64,000 bases of DNA. Origin: Desulforamulus ruminis DSM 2154. Lineage in GTDB: Bacteria > Bacillota > Desulfotomaculia > Desulfotomaculales > Desulfotomaculaceae. The translations under genes were made by a program, and so were the position numbers. Positions 27,156 through 36,283 of the stretch are shown piece after piece. The notes beneath the pieces are model-generated. The model searched no databases and was not told the DNA's origin. It saw nothing but the letters and a program-made list of their open reading frames with translations. Each line of letters opens with the position of its first letter. The first letter of the stretch is position 1. The DNA is taken from NCBI RefSeq assembly GCF_000215085.1, contig NC_015589.1, forward strand, positions 3,050,120-3,114,119, read 5' to 3'.

Positions 27156-28307
27156 CTAGTGGTGTTCCTCATGCTCGAGAACATTAAAGTTCTCAACCAC
27201 AAAGCAGTAGACCAGGCATCCAATAGCCACCAGGCCAATACTGACCGCCCATTCCATGATGGAGGGGAAGTACCAGCCGCCCAGGGCCGCGGACATACCG
27301 GTAAATACAACGTTCATACGGTTTAGGATTAAGCCGCCGCTCACCAGGGCTCCGAAGGTAATCAACCCTTTACGGGTAGAACTTAGTCCGCTGAAAGCAA
27401 TGACGATGGGTACAATAATCCCCAGAACCATTTCAATCAGGAACATGTTTCCTTCTAAGTTGCCCTTGAAGACCAGCCCTAATACGCCCCGGTTGATCAG
27501 GTCGTAAATCTTCAGACACAGGTAGATCACCATAAAGGTGCCGGAAATCCGGACCAACCCGCGCAGTACCGGGATGGGAACCTGATGATTGTAGGCCCTG
27601 CCTGCCAGAGCGGTTTCAACGCAGATCATGGCGGGACCCACAAAGAAAGAGGACATCAGGAAGAACAACGGAATCATGGTTGACCACCACAGGGGATAAA
27701 GTTTATCCACCATAATCAGATACAGTCCGCCCAGGGAGGACTGGTGCAGGGTGGGGAAGATAATCCCGATGATCATCAGCACCGGCAGAGCCTTTTTAAA
27801 GAGATTGTGGTACCGGGTGCCCACCTTTTCGGTGACGATCTCGCCAAACTCCAGCACCTGCACGGTAGTGTAGCAGGACACGCACCAGAAAACTTCAAAC
27901 AAGACCGAGGCATGGCCCCAGGATACAAAGGGACGCCAGAAGTTAAACCACTGGCCGATATCCAGGAACAGGCCGGCCATAACCAGCAGATAACCCAGCA
28001 GCGAGGTCAGCATGGCGCTGCGGGCGATGGAATGGTACTTGCCCCGGTGCAGCACATGCACAATGAGGGCCGTGCCATAACCGCCGCCGGCCAGGGCCAC
28101 CCCGGTCAAAACGTCAAATCCGATCCAGAGACCCCAGGGCCACTGGTCGTTCAGGTTGGTGCTGGTGCCCAAGCCGGTGGCCAGGCGATAGAGCATCACC
28201 GCCACGCAAAGGCCGGCCAGCAGCAATAAAAATTTGCGAGTGTTGGTCATTTTAAACCGCCACTTATATTCCGTAACTTCTTTTAATACTCCTTTAATTG
28301 CCGTCAT
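27156..28307 (-). CDS. NrfD/HybB-like membrane subunit of exported formate dehydrogenase
   Basis: A 383-residue polytopic protein of the NrfD/HybB family with about ten hydrophobic segments. Recognisable parts: NDQWPWGLWIGFDVLTGVAL near the N-terminus and a C-terminal GGWYFPSIMEW. Such proteins exchange electrons with menaquinone and contain no heme. It stands where FdnI (cytochrome b) stands in the E. coli enzyme, right after the four-cluster ferredoxin subunit, so it should connect the extracellular enzyme to the quinone pool. ATG with GGGGGG upstream. Confidence 0.9.
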   Translation of the reverse strand: MTAIKGVLKEVTEYKWRFKMTNTRKFLLLLAGLCVAVMLYRLATGLGTSTNLNDQWPWGLWIGFDVLTGVALAGGGYGTALIVHVLHRGKYHSIARSAMLTSLLGYLLVMAGLFLDIGQWFNFWRPFVSWGHASVLFEVFWCVSCYTTVQVLEFGEIVTEKVGTRYHNLFKKALPVLMIIGIIFPTLHQSSLGGLYLIMVDKLYPLWWSTMIPLFFLMSSFFVGPAMICVETALAGRAYNHQVPIPVLRGLVRISGTFMVIYLCLKIYDLINRGVLGLVFKGNLEGNMFLIEMVLGIIVPIVIAFSGLSSTRKGLITFGALVSGGLILNRMNVVFTGMSAALGGWYFPSIMEWAVSIGLVAIGCLVYCFVVENFNVLEHEEHH

Positions 28308-28354
28308 CTTTTTCCCCCCAATAACCTTTTTTGTTGGCTTTCGTTACCCATTGA

Positions 28355-29164
28355 CTACATGTGAACATCTTGGCCGTTTTCCTTGGCAATCTGTTCACGC
28401 CGCTTGGTGTAGTGGTACATCACGGTCAGCAAAGTGCCCCAACCAACGGCAATAATGGGTGTCCATTTAAGAAAGTTATGGGAGTATTCGGGCAACGGCC
28501 TGGTTCCCAGGTTGGGACGGAAACCAAAGGTTTCAAAGGGTACGTCGGAAATGTACAACCAGGCTGTACCTCCGGCCTCTTTTTCGCCTAGGACCTTTTT
28601 AAGATACTTGGGGTTGCTGTTTATTCTGGCCCAGGCCTCTTTTAACAGTTCATCCCGTTCGCCATATTTCATGGCTCCCGTAGGGCAGGTTTCCACGCAG
28701 GCAGGCCCCAGGCCGTATCCCAGACGGTCATACTTGCCATTGGGATCGAAACAAAACTGGCACTTGGAAACCAGAGGGAAGGTTTTATCCCACTGGTATT
28801 TGGGAACGTCAAAGGGGCAGGCCAGCATGCAGTAGCGGCAGCCCACACACAGGTGAGGGTAATAAACCACCGCGCCGGTCTTGGGGTCCCGCTGCAGGGC
28901 CTTGGCAAAGCAGGCCGAAGCGCAGGCGGGATGCTCGCAGTGCATGCACTGCCGCTTGGCGGATCTCATGGTGTAATCATTTTCAGCCTTCACCACTTCA
29001 ATGCGCACGGTGGTGTAGGTATAGCCGTTCATATCCGGCGGGCTGGTCAGGCCGTCTTTAAATTCAGGGTTGCTGGAAGGAAGGTCGTTCCACTGCTTGC
29101 AGGCAACCTGGCAGGCTTTACACCCCATGCATCGAGTAATATCAACGAGTACGCCCTTCGCCAT
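28355..29164 (-). CDS. formate dehydrogenase iron-sulfur subunit (FdnH/HybA-like)
   Basis: A 269-residue electron-transfer subunit with four [4Fe-4S] motifs: DITRCMGCKACQVACKQWN, CMHCEHPACASAC, CVGCRYCMLACPFDVPKY, and CQFC ... PACVETCPTGAMKYG. A C-terminal hydrophobic helix (about 235-252, FLKWTPIIAVGWGTLLTVMY) anchors it in the membrane. It has no signal peptide and is probably exported bound to the Tat-tagged catalytic subunit. Its ATG follows the catalytic subunit stop with no gap. Confidence 0.94.
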   Translation of the reverse strand: MAKGVLVDITRCMGCKACQVACKQWNDLPSSNPEFKDGLTSPPDMNGYTYTTVRIEVVKAENDYTMRSAKRQCMHCEHPACASACFAKALQRDPKTGAVVYYPHLCVGCRYCMLACPFDVPKYQWDKTFPLVSKCQFCFDPNGKYDRLGYGLGPACVETCPTGAMKYGERDELLKEAWARINSNPKYLKKVLGEKEAGGTAWLYISDVPFETFGFRPNLGTRPLPEYSHNFLKWTPIIAVGWGTLLTVMYHYTKRREQIAKENGQDVHM

Positions 29165-32100
29165 TTACGACACCTCCCTGCCGGCCTTCTTAATATTGCA
29201 GAGGAAGGCCTTATATTCCGGAATACTGGTGTTGGGATCGCCCACACTGGGCGTCAGGTCGTTGGCTGTAGCGCCTTTGGCAATACCCATATAACCGAAG
29301 CACCAAGGCATGCCAATTACTTCAACCTCTTTCCCTTCCACATTTAAGGGCACACATACGCCGGAGACGGAAACTTTACAGGTAATCTTGCCCCGGACGG
29401 TTTCGATGACCACATCATCCCCGGTCTTAACCCCGATTTGCTGGGCCAGTTTGGGGGAGATATTGGCAAACATGTGGGCGGATATTTCCGCCAGGGAGGG
29501 GCAGTTACGGGTAACCGCACCGCTCTGATAGTGCTCAATGACCCGGTGGGTAGTGCCCACATAGGGAAATTCTTTACTGCCGGTTTCCGCAATTTTGCTG
29601 AAGTCCCCTTTAAAGCGGACGGTTAAAGGCATATTTTGCTGTCTGGAAACAAGATTCTTAACCGGACTTTCAATGGGCTCGTAGTGTTCGGGCAGGGGCC
29701 CGTCAACCACTCCCTTAACGGCGAAAAGCCTGGCGTGCTCCTCTTCCAGCATGAGGAAAGGAACGGTTTTATCCGGCGGTACCGGAATCGGCTTGCCATT
29801 GGGTTCCGGAGCCGGGTCTGAGGCTTTAAAGTCCGGCACATCCTCGGTAATCCACTGGCCCTGCAGAGCATCCCATTTAATGGGCGCCTTCTTGGGGTTC
29901 CAGGGGTTGCCCGCAGCATCCATGGAGCAACGGTTATAAACAATACGGCGGTTAGCCGGCCAAGCAAAGGCGAATTGCGGGAAAAGCCCCAGCCCGCTTT
30001 TGTCCTTCAACAGGCGACGCTTGGCAGCCACGGTTTTGGCCTCTTTATCTTCCGCCCAGTAACCGCTGTGTATCCAGCAGCCGCAAGCGGTGGAACCATC
30101 GGCGGTCAGCTTGGCAAAGCCCGGCAATACCTGGCCGGTGGCAACGTCATAACCGTTAATTTCCACCGCCACTTGATCAATGTTGGGTTCGTCCTCACCA
30201 GGTATGTCATAGTTCCAGACCATGTTCCGGATGGGTTCCGGGAACTTGCCGCCGCTTTGATACTCTTTTTTCACCGCTTTAAACAACCGGTCGGCAATCC
30301 AGAGATCGCTCTTGGCTTCACCCGGAGGGTTCACTGCCTTGTAGCGGAACTGCAGCCAACGGCCGCTGTTAATGACCGTGCCTTCTTTTTCATAGGACAT
30401 GGCTGCCGGGAAGAAGAATACCTCGGTTTGAATCTTGGCGGGATCCGCTTCCGGCCGGTGCCAGAAAGCCGCGGTCTCGGTTTCAAACAAGTCCACTGCA
30501 ACCAGCCAGTCCAGTTTTTCCATGGCTTTGCGGCCCTGGAAGGCGGACGGTCCGCCCACTGCGGGATTCTGGCCCCAGGCGATCATGCCCTTGATATTTC
30601 CCTGGGACATTTCCGAGAAAATACCCATATGGGAACGCTCCTTGCCGTCGTGCTTGGGCACCCAATCGAAACAAAAATCGTTTTCTTTAGTGGCTTTATT
30701 ACCATACCAGGCCTTTAACATGCTGATCAAAAATTTTCCCCGGTTGGACCAGAAGCTGGTTTTGGGGACATCTTTGTCCAGATAATCCTGCAGCTTGGTA
30801 TGTTTACTGGCATAAATCATCGGGTTATAGCCGGGCAGCAGGTGGTTCAACATGGCAAAATCGGTGGAACCCTGAACATTGGATTCACCCCGTTGGGCAT
30901 TTACACCGCCCCCGGGAATTCCGATATTGCCCAGCAGCAACTGCAGAACGCAAAGAACCCGGCAGTTTTGGGAACCATAGGTATGCTGGGTAATGCCCAT
31001 GGCATAAATCACATTGCCGGCTTTGTCCGGTTTCCCGGTGGAAGCAAACAACTGGCAGGCCTTTTGGAAAGTCTCTTCCGGCATACCGGTAATCTTGCAA
31101 ACGGTCTTCATATCATAACGGCTGACATGCTTTTTCAGGATTTGAAAAACGCAGTTGGGATCCTGCAAGGTGGGGTCCTTTTTAATGTTTTCTTTCTTCA
31201 GGCCGTCCTTGGCCAGGTCCCCTCCCTCCATCTGGTACATCCAGGTATCTAATTTATAACTCTTTTTGCCATTGGTTTCCACAAGGCCCGAAAAAACACC
31301 CTCTTCAAACTTGTATTCCGGGTTCACCAAATAGCTGGCATTGGTATAATTCAGCACATAATCCTTAAAATACAGATCCTTTTCAATTATATAGTTAATC
31401 ATTCCGTTAATAAAAGCAATGTCGGTACCGGGACGCAGGCGGGCGTGGATATCGCTCAGACCGGCCGATTTGGTCAGTCTGGGATCCGCAACAATCAGCT
31501 TAGCCCCCTTGTCCTTAGCCTTCATAATCCATTTCATGGCCTGCGGGTGGTTTTCCGCAGAGTTGGAACCAATCATTAAAAATACATCGGTATTTTTAAA
31601 ATCAATGAAATGGTTGGTCATAACACCCCGTCCAAAAGAAGCAGCCAGACCGGCTACCGTGGAGGAGTGTCAGAGACGGGCGTGGTGCTCAATATTCAGG
31701 AGCCCCCAGGATCGAAACATTTTGTGCAGCAGGTAGTTTTCTTCATTATCCAGGGAGGCGCTGCCAAAGGTAGCGATGCCCGTGGACCGGTTCACCACAA
31801 CACCCTTTTCATCCCTTTCCTGAAAGGACTCGTCCCGGGTTTTTTTCACCCGCTTGGCAACCTCCGAAAGGGCCCAATCCCAGTCTTTTTCTACCCATTC
31901 GGTAGAACCGGGGGCCCTGTAGAGAGGCTTGGTCACCCGCAGTCTGTTGATAACGCGGTCGCCTTTCTTTTCAATGGTATTGTAGGTGTCAATAATAGCA
32001 TTGCCTTTGGAGCAAATGGAGCCTTCATTAATGGGGTGATCCGGGTCTCCTTCACAATAAACAATCTTGTTGTCACTGTTGGAGTATAGAATAATCCCGC

Positions 32101-32284
32101 AACCACAGCCGCAAAAGGCACAAACGGTATAGGTTTCTTTTACCCTTCTGATTTTAGAGGGTAATTTCTCTCCGGAGAATTTCTCGTGGGACTCTTCCGC
32201 CAAAGCAGGCTGGGCCAACAAAGTTAGGCCCGCAGTCCCCAAGCTAATATTTTTTAAAAAATCGCGCCTGTTCATTTTCCTCAT
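29165..32284 (-). CDS. fdnG: selenocysteine formate dehydrogenase catalytic subunit, Tat-exported (FdnG-like)
   Basis: A 1039-residue molybdo/tungstoenzyme when the TGA at 31670-31672 is read as selenocysteine (residue 205: EHHARL-U-HSSTVAGLAASFG). Tat signal at the N-terminus (MNRRDFLKNISLGTAGLTLLAQ), then the [4Fe-4S] motif CAFCGCGCGIILY, the bis-MGD core with GGGVNAQRGESNVQGSTD, and a C-terminal MGD-binding domain. The GCC-GGTCT-GGC hairpin follows the TGA as in fdhA. It acts outside the membrane, oxidising formate and passing electrons through the ferredoxin and NrfD-like subunits to quinone. Downstream of tatA, same operon. A second possible start at residue 4 (MNRRD) would not change the signal. 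Confidence 0.95.
31632..31672 (-). promoter_or_regulatory. bacterial SECIS element in fdnG-like gene
   Basis: Minus strand: after the TGA comes CACTCCTCCACGGT, then hairpin AGCC-GGTCT-GGCT. The same apical loop and the same distance from the TGA are found in fdhA at 21778, although flanking bases differ. Supports recoding as selenocysteine. Confidence 0.8.
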
Positions 32285-32328
32285 GTAACTTTAACCCCCT
32301 CGGTTTACCGGGTTTCTTTCTAACCGGG

Positions 32329-32553
32329 TTAAGATGGTTTCTCTGTAGGTTCTTCTTTGGTAGCTTGAGCAGCTTTCTCTCTTTTCTCTTCCTGCTCAAA
32401 GGTTCCCGAGGTTGCCCGTCTGAACTCGTTTATGGTTTTACCCATTGCTTTGCCCACTTCCGGCAGTTTCCCGGGCCCAAAAATGATTAAGACCACAATC
32501 AAGATTAACAGTAGATGTGTTGGTTGAAATAGTCCCTCGAAGAAGATATTCAC
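32329..32553 (-). CDS. tatA: Sec-independent protein translocase TatA
   Basis: A 74-residue TatA: short N-terminal membrane helix (THLLLILIVVLIIFGPGKLPE) with the conserved FGPGKLPEVGKAMG hinge, amphipathic helix, and a charged tail rich in Glu and Lys. Begins GTG 32553; the AAAGGGG site is close to the start codon, so the exact start is unsure. First gene of the exported formate dehydrogenase operon, which also encodes TatC, so a dedicated Tat pair travels with its substrate. Confidence 0.93.
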   Translation of the reverse strand: MNIFFEGLFQPTHLLLILIVVLIIFGPGKLPEVGKAMGKTINEFRRATSGTFEQEEKREKAAQATKEEPTEKPS

Positions 32554-33015
32554 TCCCCTTTCTAAAAAATTTTATTTTCACTTGGCTTGGTGAAAGTTAG
32601 CACAGAGCTGCCAAGTGATTTATAAATGAATCATGTCTTCATTATGCCAAAGAACCCGCTAGCTTGGCAACTGTTATATATTCTTAATTTCAGAAAATTT
32701 AAATAAAAACCTTGTATTTCTTGGAAAATCTTCTTATTATAAAAGTTTGTACCAATTGTTCACAAATCGGTATGCCCCAGAGATTCTTTTTTACCCTCCT
32801 TTGCAAAAATTTATACTCCAAGTATAATGATAGTATATTTTTCAGGCAAATTAAAAATACAGGTTGGCCGGTGGATGGTTATCTGCCTTAAATTATGAAC
32901 ATTGTTAAGTTCAAGCTTAACTTATCTTAATATTTTTATTATTATGGACTTTTTTCACGAATGAAATTTTCACTACATAATTTGAATAAACATCCCGTTG
33001 AAAGACGTGACAAAT
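32554..33015. promoter_or_regulatory. divergent promoter region between tatA/fdn operon and mobA
   Basis: About 460 bp, AT-rich. Four TTGGC/GCCAA half-sites occur within 100 bp of tatA: CTTGGC at 32581, GCCAAG at 32610, TGCCAA at 32645 and TTGGCA at 32666. The second pair forms TGCCAA-N15-TTGGCA. They may bind a regulator of the formate dehydrogenase operon. No molybdenum-cofactor riboswitch was recognised, and the one -24/-12-like match has a spacing one base too short for sigma-54. Confidence 0.35.
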
Positions 33016-33615
33016 ATGTATAAAAAAGAACGGTATTCAGCGGTTATCCTGGCCGGTGGCAAAAGCAGCCGCATGAAAACCAACAAAGCCATGTTAAATC
33101 TGCACGGTAAATCCCTTTTACAAATTATTGTGGATCAATTGACTCCCTTTTTTGAAGAAATTCTGCTTATCAGTAATGACCCGGACTACTATCGGCAGTT
33201 TGGGTTGCCCATCTATGGCGATCTCTTTGCCAACCGTGGACCGCTGGCGGGAATCCATGCAGGCCTTGAACACATCAGCGGTAAAGGGGCCTTTTTTATT
33301 GCCTGCGACATGCCCTTTTTCAGCCCCCTCCTGGCCGGTGAACTTTTAGCAGAACTGGGCCAATATCAGGTGGTTGTCCCCCAAAAGGGCCGTTTTTTGC
33401 AGCCTCTTCACGCTGCTTACCGCAAGGACTGCCTTCCCTTCATCGAACAAACCCTTTATTCGGAGCGTGCTAAAATCATTTCCTTTTTTGATTTGGTCCA
33501 GGTAAAGTATTATGATATGAATCAACACCCGGAGTATAACTGGGACAGAATCTTTTTTAACGTCAATACTCCGGAGGAATATCGGTCCGCCCTGTTATTA
33601 AAAGAACAGGGATAA
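33016..33615 (+). CDS. mobA: molybdenum cofactor guanylyltransferase MobA
   Basis: About 199 residues. Transfers GMP to molybdopterin to make the MGD cofactor that both formate dehydrogenases in this window need. N-terminal nucleotide-binding motif VILAGGKSSRMKTNKAML, then the GPLAGIHAGLEH and FFIACDMPFF motifs with the metal-binding Asp. The frame also offers TTG 32998, but ATG 33016 gives the usual family N-terminus; neither has a strong ribosome site. Divergent from the tatA-fdn operon, fitting a shared physiological role. Confidence 0.93.
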   Translation: MYKKERYSAVILAGGKSSRMKTNKAMLNLHGKSLLQIIVDQLTPFFEEILLISNDPDYYRQFGLPIYGDLFANRGPLAGIHAGLEHISGKGAFFIACDMPFFSPLLAGELLAELGQYQVVVPQKGRFLQPLHAAYRKDCLPFIEQTLYSERAKIISFFDLVQVKYYDMNQHPEYNWDRIFFNVNTPEEYRSALLLKEQG

Positions 33616-33620
33616 AAAAC

Positions 33621-33757
33621 AATAGAACGCCGATTTTCGCGGATTTAACAGATTTACACGGATTTTTTACTTCTTTTATACAATAACTCTGGGGAAATTG
33701 TAATTAAAAATTAAAATCCACGTAAATCCGTATCATCCGTTAACTCCGTGTGCTATT
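33621..33757. repeat. intergenic hairpin repeat, copy A
   Basis: Imperfect inverted repeat starting AATAGAACGCCGATT and ending CTCCGTGTGCTATT, built from short units such as CGGATT, CACGGATT and AATCCGT. A related, more symmetrical copy lies at 58512-58612. This looks like a dispersed, mobile-type intergenic hairpin (REP/MITE-like). It follows mobA and is not coding. Confidence 0.6.
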
Positions 33758-33768
33758 CTTTTTGGATT

Positions 33769-33822
33769 TAAAAGGGGCTGTTTGCACTAAGCTTCTCGCT
33801 TTTCATGTGCAACAGCCCCTAC
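33769..33822 (-). terminator. terminator of the spoVA operon
   Basis: Minus strand: stem AGGGGCTGTTGCAC / GTGCAAACAGCCCCT (one bulge), large loop, followed by TTTAAATCC. It lies a few bases past the spoVAF stop. Confidence 0.75.
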
Positions 33823-33827
33823 TGGTT

Positions 33828-35351
33828 TTATTCCCGGCCGGTCTTTTTCCTGTCCGGCTTTCGAGCAGGTTCCGGCGCGGCCTGCCGGACCTTGTTCAAA
33901 GGGTGAAAGATGGCCGGACGGATATTTCTTACAGACACCGGGGTACGGATCAAAACCGCCAGCATTTCTTTGGCGTTAAAGGGGATTAAGGGCCACAGAT
34001 AGGGAACTCCCAGGGAACGGGTGCGCATGAGATAAACCAGCACCAACAGCACGCCCACAATTAAACCGGGCAGGCGGAAAGCCGCTGTGATCAGAAGCAG
34101 GAAAAGCCTTACAATGCGGACGGCCCAACTCATTTCATAGCTGGGAATTAAAAAGGTCGCCACCGCCGCAATGGCTGTGTACATGACCACTTCGGAATTA
34201 AACAACCCCACCGCCACCGCCATATCGCCCACCAGCAGGGCGGCAATAATGCCGGTGGCCGTGGCCAGGGCCGAAGGCGTATGGATGGTGGCCAGCCGGA
34301 TCATGTCAATGGCCAGTTCCGCCAGGACAAATTGGCCGATCAGCGGGATTTTACCCGGTTTATTGGGTCCGATAAACTGTAAGGCCGGAGGCAGTAATTC
34401 CGGCTGGACGGCGGCCAGAAACCATAGAGGCAATAAGAACAAAGCGATGGCCAGGCCAAGATAACGCACCCAGCGGACATAGATGCCCACCGGAGGACCC
34501 TGCCGGTATTCCTCGGCTGCCTGGAAATGATCCCAGAGAGTGCAGGGGGTAATGATAATGCTGGGGGAAGTGTCCACCATCACCAGGATACGCCCCTCCA
34601 GCAAGTGGGCTGCCGCCACATCGGGCCGTTCGGTGAAACGCACCTTGGGAAACAAATTACCGTATTTGCCCGGTTGGATCAGTTCCTCCACCGCTTTTTC
34701 CGCCATGGGAATACCGTCAATTTTTACTTTTTGTAAATTATCCTTTACCTTCTGCACTAAATCCGGGTTGGCAATATCGGAAATGTAGGAGATGACCACA
34801 TCGGTTTTGGACCGGGTACCCACCTGCATGACCTCATTGCGCAGCCGGGGGTCCCTGAGGCGTCTGCGGAGGAGCAGGCAGTTTTGGACCAGGGTTTCCA
34901 CAAAACCATCCCGGGAACCCCGCACCACCTTCTCCAGATCCGGTTCCTGAGGAGCCCTGGCCGGATATTGGCGCAGGTCAATGACCAAGGCCTGCTCTTC
35001 ACCGTCGATGAGCATGGCCAAAGGCCCGCTGAGCACCCCGTCAATGACCTTCTCCAGGCTGTCCACCGCTTCCACCTGAATATGATTGATATGTTCATGA
35101 AACAATTTTTTCAGGCTGTTGGGAGTGACTTCTCCCCGTCTTAATTCATCCAAATTCCGTAGTATCAGGGACATGACCTCGTCCTTGACAAAGCCGTTGA
35201 CAAAATACATGGCGATGTCTTTGCCGGCCACATTAAATTGTCTTAAAACAATATCAAAACTCTTTCCGTACCCCAGTACGTCGTTGAGGTATTCCATATT
35301 CCGATTCAGGCTGGAATACACTTTAGGGGCTTTCTCCAGTACTTCCGGCAT
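33828..35351 (-). CDS. spoVAF: stage V sporulation protein AF (GerA-family membrane protein)
   Basis: About 507 residues. An N-terminal soluble domain (1 to about 290) resembles GerAA-type germinant receptor subunits, followed by membrane helices (about 295-460) and a basic tail. Typical stretches: VNGFVKDEVM, VEAVDSLEKVIDGVLSGPLA, DTSPSIIITPCTLWDHFQ. Last gene of the spoVA operon; such proteins modulate dipicolinate release in germination. ATG 35351 follows AGGAG at 8 bp, preferred over 35360. It overlaps spoVAEa. Confidence 0.92.
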   Translation of the reverse strand: MPEVLEKAPKVYSSLNRNMEYLNDVLGYGKSFDIVLRQFNVAGKDIAMYFVNGFVKDEVMSLILRNLDELRRGEVTPNSLKKLFHEHINHIQVEAVDSLEKVIDGVLSGPLAMLIDGEEQALVIDLRQYPARAPQEPDLEKVVRGSRDGFVETLVQNCLLLRRRLRDPRLRNEVMQVGTRSKTDVVISYISDIANPDLVQKVKDNLQKVKIDGIPMAEKAVEELIQPGKYGNLFPKVRFTERPDVAAAHLLEGRILVMVDTSPSIIITPCTLWDHFQAAEEYRQGPPVGIYVRWVRYLGLAIALFLLPLWFLAAVQPELLPPALQFIGPNKPGKIPLIGQFVLAELAIDMIRLATIHTPSALATATGIIAALLVGDMAVAVGLFNSEVVMYTAIAAVATFLIPSYEMSWAVRIVRLFLLLITAAFRLPGLIVGVLLVLVYLMRTRSLGVPYLWPLIPFNAKEMLAVLIRTPVSVRNIRPAIFHPLNKVRQAAPEPARKPDRKKTGRE

Positions 35352-35907
35352 TAAAACCACTCCTGTTGATAATTTCTAATAAAGCCCGGGTGGTAACCTT
35401 GGCCCCGTAATGGTAATCATCGGCGCCGTTCATTTTTCCGATGTCCCCGATTCCCACCACCACCGGAACCTCCAAATCATTGAGAATTTCCACCGTATCT
35501 CCCTGGATTTCTTTCTTCCGCATAAACTTGCCGAATTTATTGACCGAGCCCTTGAGCACCTGTCCCTCACTGGTTACCGATACATCCACTCTGGCCCCGT
35601 CCGGGGTATAGCTGTTGGAAGCCACGGCCAGCACCCCTAGAATATTGATCTCGGGATGGTTGTACACTTCCAGCAGGGCCTTTTCTCCCAGTCCCTGGCC
35701 TTCCGCTCCCTTGTCGTCAAACATCACCACCACCGGATCATGCACGGCGGATTTAATCAGTTCCACCAACTGGCTGCCGGTGAGGAAGGTAGGATTTCCC
35801 GCGGACATGGAGATGCACCTTGCTCCCACATTCCTGGCCGCTACCTCCAGAGCCCGGCGGGCAATCAGGTCTCCATCGGTCACCAGGATTACATTGCGCT
35901 TTTCCAT
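35323..35907 (-). CDS. spoVAEA: stage V sporulation protein AEa
   Basis: A 194-residue soluble protein of the SpoVAEa family; starts MEKRNVILVTDGDLIARRAL and contains VVVMFDDKGAEGQGLGEKAL and GVLAVASNSYTPDGARVDV. Part of the dipicolinic acid channel operon of the forespore. Placed between the membrane protein SpoVAEb and SpoVAF, and overlapping spoVAF by about 30 bp. Confidence 0.92.
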   Translation of the reverse strand: MEKRNVILVTDGDLIARRALEVAARNVGARCISMSAGNPTFLTGSQLVELIKSAVHDPVVVMFDDKGAEGQGLGEKALLEVYNHPEINILGVLAVASNSYTPDGARVDVSVTSEGQVLKGSVNKFGKFMRKKEIQGDTVEILNDLEVPVVVGIGDIGKMNGADDYHYGAKVTTRALLEIINRSGFNAGSTGESP

Positions 35908-35916
35908 TCCGGCACC

Positions 35917-36270
35917 CTATCCTTTAGGCCTAAAAACCAGGGCGGCCAGATAGCCAAAGACCACCGCCGCGGTAATTCCACCCGCCGCAGCGCTCAGGGC
36001 ACCCTTAAAGGCTCCTAAAAATCCGTCTTTCCGCACTTCCTCAATGGCGCCTTGGGCCAGCAGATGGCCAAAGCCGCTTAAAGGTACGGTGGCGCCTGCT
36101 CCGGCAAAATCCACCAGGGGCTGGTAGAAGCCCAGGGCGCTGAATATGGCGCCGGTGGTAACAAACCCGACCAGGATATGGCCCGGAGTGATCTTATAAC
36201 TGGTCAGATCCATCAGTAATTGCCCAATCACACAAATGGCTCCGCCCACTAGAAAAGCTTTCATCAGCAT
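35917..36270 (-). CDS. spoVAEB: stage V sporulation protein AEb
   Basis: About 117 residues, integral membrane protein with about four helices, containing LVGGAICVIGQLLMDLTSYK and PLVDFAGAGATVPLSGFGH, closely similar in pattern to SpoVAC upstream. Part of the dipicolinate channel in the forespore membrane. ATG 36270 (or 36264) follows AAGGAGGGG; the longer frame to 36309 only overlaps spoVAD. Confidence 0.93.
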   Translation of the reverse strand: MLMKAFLVGGAICVIGQLLMDLTSYKITPGHILVGFVTTGAIFSALGFYQPLVDFAGAGATVPLSGFGHLLAQGAIEEVRKDGFLGAFKGALSAAAGGITAAVVFGYLAALVFRPKG

Positions 36271-36283
36271 TTTCCACCCCTCC

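Noticed and set aside
32590-32615. Sigma-54 type promoter before tatA (CTTGGCAG...TGCTA)
   Set aside because: The distance between GG and GC is nine bases instead of the strict ten.
32554-33015. Molybdenum cofactor riboswitch upstream of the fdn operon or mobA
   Set aside because: The conserved Moco-riboswitch segments could not be found on either strand.
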